Source: Mycobacterium paraterrae (GTDB taxonomy: Bacteria > Actinomycetota > Actinomycetes > Mycobacteriales > Mycobacteriaceae). From it: a stretch of DNA of 64,000 nt. Location: NCBI RefSeq assembly GCF_022430545.2, contig NZ_CP092488.2, forward strand, positions 3,782,001 to 3,846,000, given 5' to 3'. The notes beneath the pieces are model-generated. The model did no database searches and had not been told where the DNA came from. It saw only the letters and a list, made by a program, of their open reading frames with translations. This document shows, piece by piece, positions 1-6,796 of this stretch (the first letter of the stretch is position 1; every line of letters begins with the position of its first letter). The position numbers were made by a program, and so were the translations under genes.

Positions 1-207
1 AACGTTCCCCAGTGCATCAAGGACGGCAAATATCTTCCGATGGTCGACGGCCTCGTGGCATCGGCGGGCATTCACGCCACGCCCACGGTCCGTATCAACG
101 GACAGGACTACGAATTCTCGACGCCCGAAGCGTTTGTCGGCAAGATCAAAGAAATCGTCGGTAACGTCCCGGGAATCGATTCGGCTGCCACCCCAGCAGC
201 GTCGTGA
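1..207 (+). CDS. DsbA-like thiol:disulfide oxidoreductase, C-terminal end (partial)
   Basis: The 5' end lies outside the window; 68 residues and a stop are visible. The fragment has the end of a thioredoxin fold: an ATPTVRING segment (the cis-proline loop that precedes the last strands of DsbA/thioredoxin proteins) followed by a C-terminal helix. The catalytic CXXC lies upstream and cannot be seen. Its stop overlaps the start of the VKOR gene (GTGA), so the two are probably co-translated. A DsbA-like protein next to VKOR is the usual actinobacterial extracytoplasmic disulfide-forming pair; M. tuberculosis Rv2969c/Rv2968c has the same arrangement. The identification rests on the fragment plus this neighbour. 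Confidence 0.8.
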   Translation, partial: NVPQCIKDGKYLPMVDGLVASAGIHATPTVRINGQDYEFSTPEAFVGKIKEIVGNVPGIDSAATPAAS

Positions 208-839
208 CCGCCCCGTCGGCAGCCATTCCCGGTGAGCCGGTTGAAGATTCCGGCCGTCGGCCGGCGACGCTGTCGACGACCGGCGCGTGGTTGATCTTGG
301 TCGCAGGAGTGCTGGGCCTGATCGCATCGGCCACCCTGACGATCGAGAAGATCGAACTCCTGATCAACCCGGCGTATGTGCCGTCGTGCAATCTCAACCC
401 CGTCGTGGCTTGCGGCTCGGTGATGACGACGCCGCAAGCGTCCGCGTTCGGATTTCCGAACTCGCTGATCGGTATCGCGGCGTTCGCCGTCGTGACCCTC
501 ACCGGAGTGCTGGCGGTCGCGAAAGTACCGCTGCCGCGCTGGTATTGGATCGGTATGACCATCGGCACCCTGCTCGGCACCGCCTTTGTGCACTGGTTGA
601 TTTTTCAAAGTCTCTACCGCATTGGGGCGCTCTGCCCGTACTGCATGGTGGTGTGGGTGGCGACGCTTTCGCTGTTGGTGGTGGTCTCCTCGGTCGCGTT
701 CGGGCCGTCCGATGACCGCCAGGGAGTTGTCGTGCACGAACTCCACCACTGGCGGTGGTCGATCGCCACAATCTGGTTCACCGTCGTCTTTCTGTTGATT
801 GTGGTTCGATTCTGGGACTACTGGTCCACGCTGATCTGA
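204..839 (+). CDS. Vitamin K epoxide reductase (VKOR) family membrane protein
   Basis: This 211-residue membrane protein is predicted to reoxidise the DsbA-like partner encoded just upstream, passing electrons to menaquinone. It shows the four VKOR cysteines: a loop pair at C62 and C70, and the redox CPYC motif at C144/C147 inside a membrane helix. Several hydrophobic segments (about 28-46, 88-106, 115-135, 145-165 and 185-203) fit the family bundle. The GTG start overlaps the upstream stop by GTGA, which supports translational coupling. Known for the family: VKOR replaces DsbB in mycobacteria. Inferred here: it is the partner of the upstream protein. Confidence 0.9.
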   Translation: MTAPSAAIPGEPVEDSGRRPATLSTTGAWLILVAGVLGLIASATLTIEKIELLINPAYVPSCNLNPVVACGSVMTTPQASAFGFPNSLIGIAAFAVVTLTGVLAVAKVPLPRWYWIGMTIGTLLGTAFVHWLIFQSLYRIGALCPYCMVVWVATLSLLVVVSSVAFGPSDDRQGVVVHELHHWRWSIATIWFTVVFLLIVVRFWDYWSTLI

Positions 840-877
840 ACAACACGCCGTCTCGATTAGAGGAGCAGGAACGTACG

Positions 878-3800
878 TTGATCTCCAAAGTGCTGGTTGC
901 CAATCGCGGCGAGATCGCCGTTCGGGCTTTCCGGGCCGCTTACGAACTGGGCGTCGGCACGGTAGCGGTGTACCCGTACGAAGACCGAAACTCGTTGCAT
1001 CGCTTGAAAGCCGACGAGTCGTACCAAATCGGCGAGGTCGGCCATCCGGTGCGGGCGTATCTGTCTGTGGACGAGGTCGTCGACACCGCGCGGCGTGCCG
1101 GCGCCGACGCGGTCTATCCGGGTTACGGGTTTTTGTCGGAGAACCCGCGACTGGCCGCCGAATGTGCGAAGAAGGGCGTCATCTTTGTCGGCCCGAAAGC
1201 CGACGTGCTGTCGCTGACCGGCAATAAGGCCCGCGCGGTCGCCGCGGCCCGCGAAGCCGGTCTGCCGGTGCTTACATCGTCGGCGCCGTCGGCGTCAGTC
1301 GACGAACTGGTGTCCGCCTCACACGGGATGGAGTTCCCGTTGTTCGTCAAAGCCGTTGCCGGCGGCGGCGGTCGTGGCATGCGTCGAGTCACCGATGCCG
1401 ATGCGTTGCCCGAAGCCATCGAGGCGGCGAGTCGGGAAGCCGAGTCGGCGTTCGGGGATTCGACTGTCTACCTCGAGCAGGCTGTGCTCAACCCTCGCCA
1501 CATCGAGGTTCAGATTCTGGCCGACAACTACGGCAACGTGATTCATCTCTACGAGCGCGATTGCAGTGTGCAGCGGCGCCACCAGAAGGTCGTCGAGTTG
1601 GCGCCCGCGCCGAATCTGCCAGAAGAGCTGCGAGACAGGATGTGTGCCGACGCGGTGGCGTTCGCCCGGCACATCGGCTACAGCTGCGCGGGCACTGTCG
1701 AGTTCCTGCTCGACGAGCGCGGCCACCACGTCTTCATCGAGATGAACCCGCGGATCCAGGTCGAGCACACCGTGACCGAGGAGATCACCGACGTCGACCT
1801 GGTCTCCAGCCAGCTGCGCATCGCGGGAGGGGAGTCCCTCGAGGACTTGGGATTGCGCCAGGAGTCGATTCGCCCGCGTGGGGCCGCGCTGCAATGCCGC
1901 ATCACCACCGAAGACCCGGCCAATGGATTTCGGCCCGACACCGGACGGATCACCACCTACCGCAGCCCCGGGGGTGCGGGCATACGCCTCGACGGCGGAA
2001 CCAATCTGGGCGCGGAGATCAGCGCCCACTTCGATTCGATGCTGGTCAAGCTGACCTGCCGGGGTCGCGATTTCACGACCGCGGTCAATCGGGCGCGGCG
2101 CGCGATCGCCGAATTCCGCATTCGTGGGGTGTCGACGAATATCCCGTTCCTGCAAGCGATCCTGGACGATCCCGATTTCCAGGCCGGCGACATCACGACC
2201 GCGTTCATCGAGGAGCATCCGGCGCTGCTGACGGCGCGCTCGTCGGCCGACCGTGGCACCAAGATCCTCAACTACCTGGCCGACGTGACGGTCAACAAGC
2301 CGCACGGCTCCCGGCCGTCGGCGGTCTACCCGCAGGACAAGCTGCCCGACATCGACCTGACCACAACGCCGCCGGCCGGCTCCAAGCAACTGCTGGTCGA
2401 ACTGGGCCCCGAGGGGTTCGCGCGCTGGCTGCGGGACTCGTCAGGAGTCCGGGTCACCGACACCACCTTCCGCGACGCTCACCAATCGCTGCTGGCGACC
2501 CGGGTGCGCACCAGCGGACTCGGGCTCGTCGCACCCTACATCGCGCGGACCATGCCCCAGCTGCTGTCCGTCGAATGCTGGGGCGGCGCGACCTACGATG
2601 TGGCGCTGCGCTTCCTGAAGGAAGACCCCTGGGAGCGGCTGGCCACGCTACGCGAGCTGATGCCCAACATTTGCCTGCAGATGTTGCTGCGGGGCCGCAA
2701 CACCGTTGGCTACACGCCGTACCCGGAGCTGGTCACCTCTGCGTTCGTCGACGAGGCGACCGCCACCGGAATCGACATCTTCCGGATTTTCGACGCGCTG
2801 AACAACCTCGAGTCGATGCGTCCCGCAATCGATGCGGTACGCGAAACAGGTTCTGCGATAGCCGAAGTCGCGATGTGCTACACAGGCGACCTGTCCGATC
2901 CGGCCGAAGACCTCTACACGCTGGACTATTACTTGAGGCTGGCCGACCAGATCGTCGAGGCCGGCGCGCACGTGTTGGCGATCAAGGACATGGCCGGGCT
3001 GCTTCGCCCCCAGGCCGCCCGGGAGCTGGTCGGGGCCCTGCGCAGTCGATTCGATCTGCCGGTGCACGTGCACACCCACGACACGCCGGGGGGTCAACTG
3101 GCCAGCTACATTGCGGCGTGGCAGGCAGGGGCCGACGCGGTCGACGGCGCGGCGGCGCCGATGGCGGGAACGACCAGTCAGCCAGCGTTGAGCTCGATCG
3201 TGGCGGCCGCCGCGCACACCGACTACGACACCGGTTTGTCGCTGTCGGCGGTCTGCGGGCTGGAGCCGTACTGGGAGGCGCTGCGAAAGGTCTACGCTCC
3301 CTTTGAATCCGGTCTGCCCGGACCGACCGGGCGGGTGTATCACCACGAGATCCCCGGTGGGCAGCTGTCGAATCTGCGCCAGCAGGCAATCGCTCTGGGG
3401 CTGGGCGACCGGTTCGAGGAAGTCGAAGAGGCCTATGCCGGCGCCGACCGGGTCCTCGGCAGGCTGATCAAGGTCACCCCCTCGTCAAAGGTGGTTGGTG
3501 ACCTTGCGCTGGCACTCGTGGGCGCGGGCCTGAGCGCTGATGAATTCGCTTCGCATCCCGAGCAATTCGATATTCCGGAATCTGTCCTCGGTTTTCTGCG
3601 CGGTGACCTCGGCGACCCGGTGGGCGGATGGCCAGAACCGTTGCGCTCCAAGGCGTTGGCCGGACGTGGCGAACCGAAGCCGGTCCAGGAATTGACCCCG
3701 GAAGACGAAACCAACCTCGGGTTGCACGGCCACAAACGCCAAGCCACGCTCAACCGCCTGCTTTTTCCCGGCCCGACAAAGGAATTCGAGACACACCGGG

Positions 3801-4261
3801 AAACCTACGGCGATATCTCGCGGTTGTCGGCCAACCAATTCTTCTACGGCCTGCGCCAGGGGGAGGAGCACCGGGTGCAGCTCGAGCCCGGTGTCGAGCT
3901 GCTGATCGGGCTCGAGGCGATCTCCGAGCCCGACGAACGCGGCATGCGCACGGTGATGTGCATCATCAACGGTCAGCTGCGGCCAGTGGAAGTCCGTGAC
4001 CGCAGCATCGCCAGCGAAGTACCCGCCGCGGAGAAAGCCGAGAAGGGCAATTCCAAGCACGTCGCTGCGCCGTTCGCCGGGGTGGTCACCGTTGGGGTCT
4101 CTGCCGGCGACCAAGTCAGCGCCGGCCAGACCATCGCCACCATCGAGGCGATGAAGATGGAAGCGCCGATCACCGCGCCAGCCGACGGCACCGTCGAACG
4201 GGTCGCGGTCTCCGACACAGCCCAGGTCGAGGGCGGGGACTTGCTGGTGGTGCTCGCCTGA
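878..4261 (+). CDS. pyc: Pyruvate carboxylase
   Basis: Biotin-dependent anaplerotic enzyme that makes oxaloacetate from pyruvate, ATP and bicarbonate. At 1127 residues it has the length of the single-chain actinobacterial enzyme. The order is biotin carboxylase with ATP-grasp (about 1-450, glycine-rich loop GGGGRGMR), carboxyltransferase TIM barrel (about 530-800, opening with DTTFRDAHQS), PYC tetramerisation domain, and a C-terminal biotinyl domain with EAMKM, biotin on K1093. I chose the TTG at 878 rather than the upstream in-frame start because a purine-rich AGGAGCAGGA sits at 861-870 and the protein then begins with the usual ISKVLVANRGEIA. An upstream start would overlap the VKOR gene. 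Confidence 0.96.
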   Translation: MISKVLVANRGEIAVRAFRAAYELGVGTVAVYPYEDRNSLHRLKADESYQIGEVGHPVRAYLSVDEVVDTARRAGADAVYPGYGFLSENPRLAAECAKKGVIFVGPKADVLSLTGNKARAVAAAREAGLPVLTSSAPSASVDELVSASHGMEFPLFVKAVAGGGGRGMRRVTDADALPEAIEAASREAESAFGDSTVYLEQAVLNPRHIEVQILADNYGNVIHLYERDCSVQRRHQKVVELAPAPNLPEELRDRMCADAVAFARHIGYSCAGTVEFLLDERGHHVFIEMNPRIQVEHTVTEEITDVDLVSSQLRIAGGESLEDLGLRQESIRPRGAALQCRITTEDPANGFRPDTGRITTYRSPGGAGIRLDGGTNLGAEISAHFDSMLVKLTCRGRDFTTAVNRARRAIAEFRIRGVSTNIPFLQAILDDPDFQAGDITTAFIEEHPALLTARSSADRGTKILNYLADVTVNKPHGSRPSAVYPQDKLPDIDLTTTPPAGSKQLLVELGPEGFARWLRDSSGVRVTDTTFRDAHQSLLATRVRTSGLGLVAPYIARTMPQLLSVECWGGATYDVALRFLKEDPWERLATLRELMPNICLQMLLRGRNTVGYTPYPELVTSAFVDEATATGIDIFRIFDALNNLESMRPAIDAVRETGSAIAEVAMCYTGDLSDPAEDLYTLDYYLRLADQIVEAGAHVLAIKDMAGLLRPQAARELVGALRSRFDLPVHVHTHDTPGGQLASYIAAWQAGADAVDGAAAPMAGTTSQPALSSIVAAAAHTDYDTGLSLSAVCGLEPYWEALRKVYAPFESGLPGPTGRVYHHEIPGGQLSNLRQQAIALGLGDRFEEVEEAYAGADRVLGRLIKVTPSSKVVGDLALALVGAGLSADEFASHPEQFDIPESVLGFLRGDLGDPVGGWPEPLRSKALAGRGEPKPVQELTPEDETNLGLHGHKRQATLNRLLFPGPTKEFETHRETYGDISRLSANQFFYGLRQGEEHRVQLEPGVELLIGLEAISEPDERGMRTVMCIINGQLRPVEVRDRSIASEVPAAEKAEKGNSKHVAAPFAGVVTVGVSAGDQVSAGQTIATIEAMKMEAPITAPADGTVERVAVSDTAQVEGGDLLVVLA

Positions 4262-4318
4262 CGCGCCGACGACGGGGTCATGCGCCGCAAGAGCGGCGCC
4301 GATGAGGAGTCCCGGCAT

Positions 4319-4873
4319 TTGACGCGCATCATCGGTGGAATCGCCGGGGGACGGCGGGTCGCGGTGCCGCCGCACGGTACCCGGCCGACCACCGATCGGG
4401 TGCGTGAGTCGCTGTTCAACATCGTGTCCGCGCAACTGGACTTGGCCGGTCTCGCGGTGCTCGACCTCTATGCGGGTTCGGGCGCGCTCGGTCTCGAGGC
4501 GCTGTCGCGGGGTGCAACCTCGGCGTTATTCGTCGAGTCGGACCGCCGCGCGGCGGCGGTGATCGAACGCAACATCGCTACCCTCGGACTGCCGGGGGCA
4601 ACGGTGCGGCGCGGGCAGGTGGCAACCATGCTGGCCGCGAAAGCCACTCGTCCGGTCGACCTGGTGCTCATGGATCCACCCTACGATGTCGACACCCGGG
4701 TCATCGAGCAATTGCTGGTCGCGTTGGCCGCCAACGGCTGGGTGCGCGAGGGAAGTCTCGTCGTCGTCGAGCGCGCAGTCGGAAGTCCACCCTTGAGCTG
4801 GCCCGACGGGTGGGATCCCTGGCAGCAGCGGCTTTATGGCGACACCCGCTTGGAGCTGGCCGAACGGATGTGA
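4319..4873 (+). CDS. rsmD: 16S rRNA (guanine(966)-N2)-methyltransferase RsmD
   Basis: Methylates G966 of 16S rRNA in the small subunit. The 184-residue product has the class I SAM-binding motif YAGSG (51-55) and the N2-guanine/N6-adenine catalytic motif DPPY (119-122). The TTG start at 4319 is preferred over the ATG at 4280 because an AGGAG at 4305-4309 is correctly spaced and the protein then starts TRIIGG, as in its mycobacterial relatives. It sits 57 bases after pyc and before coaD, the conserved mycobacterial order. Confidence 0.93.
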   Translation: MTRIIGGIAGGRRVAVPPHGTRPTTDRVRESLFNIVSAQLDLAGLAVLDLYAGSGALGLEALSRGATSALFVESDRRAAAVIERNIATLGLPGATVRRGQVATMLAAKATRPVDLVLMDPPYDVDTRVIEQLLVALAANGWVREGSLVVVERAVGSPPLSWPDGWDPWQQRLYGDTRLELAERM

Positions 4874-4956
4874 ACGGCGTGTACCGTCATCGGGCATGGC
4901 GCCGGTTTCGATCAACAGGGCAGTGCGATCCGACGGTCGGACGAGGGGCGGCGCCG

Positions 4957-5448
4957 ATGACTAGCGGCGCGGTGTGCCCAGGTTCCTTCGATCCGGTGAC
5001 GCTGGGTCACATCGACGTTTTTGAGCGAGCAGCGGCTCAGTTCGACGAGGTGGTGGTGGCGATCCTGGTCAACCCCGCGAAGAAGGGCATGTTCGATGTC
5101 GACGAGCGGATCGCGATGATCGAAGAGTCGACAGCCCACTTGCCGAACGTGAGTGTCGAGCCCGGCCGGGGGCTTGTGGTTGATTTCGTAACGTCCCGCG
5201 GAATGACGGCAATCGTCAAGGGTCTACGTACCGGCACGGATTTCGAGTACGAGCTGCAGATGGCACAGATGAACAAGCACATCGCCGGCGTCGACACGTT
5301 TTTCGTGGCCACCGCCCCGAAGTATTCGTTCGTGTCGTCATCGTTGGCAAAAGAGGTCGCGACGCTAGGCGGTGACGTGTCCCAGTTACTGCCCGATGCG
5401 GTGAATCGCCGGCTGGCCGCCAAACTGCGAAAGACCAACGGGCAGTAG
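4957..5448 (+). CDS. coaD: Phosphopantetheine adenylyltransferase
   Basis: Penultimate step of coenzyme A synthesis: 4'-phosphopantetheine plus ATP gives dephospho-CoA. The 163-residue protein has the nucleotidyltransferase T-x-G-H motif (T15-H18 in FDPVTLGH) and the C-terminal SFVSSSLAKEV signature. The first in-frame start (4810) would run deep into rsmD. The ATG at 4957, preceded by a purine-rich ACGAGGGGCGG stretch, gives the family's usual N-terminus. Confidence 0.95.
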   Translation: MTSGAVCPGSFDPVTLGHIDVFERAAAQFDEVVVAILVNPAKKGMFDVDERIAMIEESTAHLPNVSVEPGRGLVVDFVTSRGMTAIVKGLRTGTDFEYELQMAQMNKHIAGVDTFFVATAPKYSFVSSSLAKEVATLGGDVSQLLPDAVNRRLAAKLRKTNGQ

Positions 5449-5498
5449 CCAGCAGCGCGACCGGGCGAATGCCGCGGCCGCGCTGCTCGTTCGTGATC

Positions 5499-6083
5499 TC
5501 AGCTTTCCGCGAGCGCGGCGTGTAGTGACTTCTTCGCCTCGGTGATCGCTGTCAGGACCTTGGTCCGTGCCTCGGCCAGCTTCTCTTTCTGAGCGTCGGT
5601 GCCCGACCAGTGAATGGTGCGTGCCAATCCGGCGAGCTCGACCAAGCCCCAGCGGATCTTCGCGAGGTCGCCGAACTTCCCGGCCTGGGCCAGCCTGGCG
5701 TGGATGGACTCGCTGCTGATTCCCTTCCACTGCAATACGTTTCGGCCCAGTTCGGTCAGGGTAGCGACCCCGTCGTCGACGGTCACGAACCCGCGACCGG
5801 CCAACTTACCGATGGCAAGCTCGACGATTCCCTGCGGCGGCGCAAAAGCGCCGTCGGTCGCCTCGGAAACCCGCTGCACGATCTGCTCCGCAGTCGCCGG
5901 CCCGTCGAGCAGCAGCGCGGCCGTACCGACCACCACCCGCTTGTGGCGTCCGCCGAATCCAGGCCCGCCGGGTCCGCCCCAGCCGTGGCCGGGTCCGCCG
6001 TGTCCGCCCCAACCGAAGCCGGGGCCACCCCATCCTGGGCCGCCGGCAAATCCTGGGCCGCCCGCAAATCCTCCACCGAACAT
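5499..6083 (-). CDS. Gly-rich winged-helix transcriptional regulator, PadR-like
   Basis: 194 residues. Residues 1-46 are low-complexity Gly/Pro/His/Trp repeats (GGPGFAGGPGWGG type). From about residue 48 a winged-helix-like domain follows (KRVVVGTAALLLDGPATAEQ), then a charged helical tail. This is typical of PadR-like proteins with a Gly/His-rich head. A strong AAGGAGG lies 7 bases before the ATG. It diverges from the MarR gene at 6266, and its promoter is built into two MarR-type palindromes (6142-6192), so it is a probable target of that MarR. The regulated genes are unknown, and the role of the Gly-rich head (metal binding, assembly) is open. Confidence 0.7.
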   Translation of the reverse strand: MFGGGFAGGPGFAGGPGWGGPGFGWGGHGGPGHGWGGPGGPGFGGRHKRVVVGTAALLLDGPATAEQIVQRVSEATDGAFAPPQGIVELAIGKLAGRGFVTVDDGVATLTELGRNVLQWKGISSESIHARLAQAGKFGDLAKIRWGLVELAGLARTIHWSGTDAQKEKLAEARTKVLTAITEAKKSLHAALAES

Positions 6084-6141
6084 CCTTGTCCTCCTTCAGG
6101 TAACGGCGCCGGGGCGGAAGTGACCCGGTCGCCGGTTTGGA

Positions 6142-6158
6142 TATCTAGCTCCTTGATA
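6142..6158. promoter_or_regulatory. MarR-type operator 1, overlapping the -10 box of the Gly-rich regulator gene
   Basis: Imperfect 17-bp palindrome TATCTAGCTCCTTGATA, centre 6150. Its right arm TTGATA (6153-6158) reads on the minus strand as TATCAA, which lies 17 bases downstream of a TTGACA and can serve as the -10. The centre is 34 bp from the second palindrome. Very similar pairs occur at 55404-55439 beside the paralogous MarR gene. Confidence 0.6.
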
Positions 6159-6181
6159 CCGGCCCTCCTCTTCGGTGTCAA
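6153..6181 (-). promoter_or_regulatory. Candidate SigA promoter of the Gly-rich regulator gene
   Basis: On the minus strand TTGACA (bases 6181-6176) is separated by 17 bases from TATCAA (6158-6153). The -35 is a perfect consensus, the spacing is ideal, and both boxes lie inside palindromes. The expected transcript would start near 6146 and carry a leader of about 60 bases with a strong AAGGAGG. Confidence 0.55.
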
Positions 6182-6192
6182 GAAACTTGATA
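6176..6192. promoter_or_regulatory. MarR-type operator 2, containing the -35 box
   Basis: 17-bp palindrome with TCAAG-AAA-CTTGA perfect at its core (6178-6190), extended to TATCAAGTTTCTTGACA on the minus strand. The outer arm differs from perfect symmetry only where TTGATA becomes TTGACA, which is a consensus -35. Confidence 0.65.
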
Positions 6193-6265
6193 TTGCCTCG
6201 GGTGGGCAGCCGGCGCGCCGGCCAATGCGGCACCAGAGCTGCGGTTTCGTGTCAGCATGGTCGAG

Positions 6266-6745
6266 ATGAGCGACTTCGTGGATCAACCCTTGGGCTTTCT
6301 GGTCCGCGGTCTGATGGCCCGACTCCGGCCGCATGCGGTGCAGGCACTTCGCCCGCTGGGTCTAGGCCTTCCCGAGTTCGTCTGCATGCGGATCTTGGAC
6401 GAAGACCCGGGCCGCACCAGCGCCGAACTCGCCCGGCACACCCACGTGACTGCCCAGGCGATGAACCAGGTCCTGCAGGGCTTGCAGGACGCTGGACTGG
6501 TGACCCGCCCGGCGACGGCATCCTCGGGCCGCGCGCTACCCGCGCAGCTGAGCCGCAAGGGCAAGGCACTACTCAAGCGGGCGGAAGAAGCGGTTGCGTC
6601 CGCCGATGAACAGCTATTGGCCCATCTCAGCCCTGCCGATCGGCGCCAGCTCAAATCGTTGCTTTACCGCGCCGGGAATCCACCGGCAGACGGCGCCTCG
6701 GCGTGCGGCCAACCCGCAGGGTCGCGCAGTCGAGCTGGCGCGTAG
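6266..6745 (+). CDS. MarR family transcriptional regulator
   Basis: 159 residues with a winged helix-turn-helix (about 25-105: LPEFVCMRIL, then SAELARHTHVTAQAMNQVL as recognition region, then a wing with SSGRALPAQL). It is a clear paralogue of the MarR protein at 54985-55404: both share PLG-[FY]-L near the start, LPEFVCMR, the ASGRALPA-type wing and an LLKRAEEAV-type dimer helix. Aligning the two supports the ATG at 6266 over the in-frame ATG at 6257. It diverges from the Gly-rich regulator over two matching palindromes, which suggests autoregulation and control of that neighbour. The ligand is unknown; phenolic acids such as salicylate are common for the family. Confidence 0.85.
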   Translation: MSDFVDQPLGFLVRGLMARLRPHAVQALRPLGLGLPEFVCMRILDEDPGRTSAELARHTHVTAQAMNQVLQGLQDAGLVTRPATASSGRALPAQLSRKGKALLKRAEEAVASADEQLLAHLSPADRRQLKSLLYRAGNPPADGASACGQPAGSRSRAGA

Positions 6746-6796
6746 CGCGTCGCTGCGAGCGTGCTTGCCTGCCTCCAGTTAATTTCGCGAACAAAG

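Noticed and set aside
1319..2389. 356-codon minus-strand frame opposite pyc
   Set aside because: Antisense shadow with biased Arg/Gly/His composition and no ribosome site.
1561..3306. Long plus-strand reading frame of 581 codons inside pyc, rich in Arg and Ala
   Set aside because: It is a frame-shifted shadow of pyc caused by high GC; no start site and no domain, while pyc is intact in its own frame.
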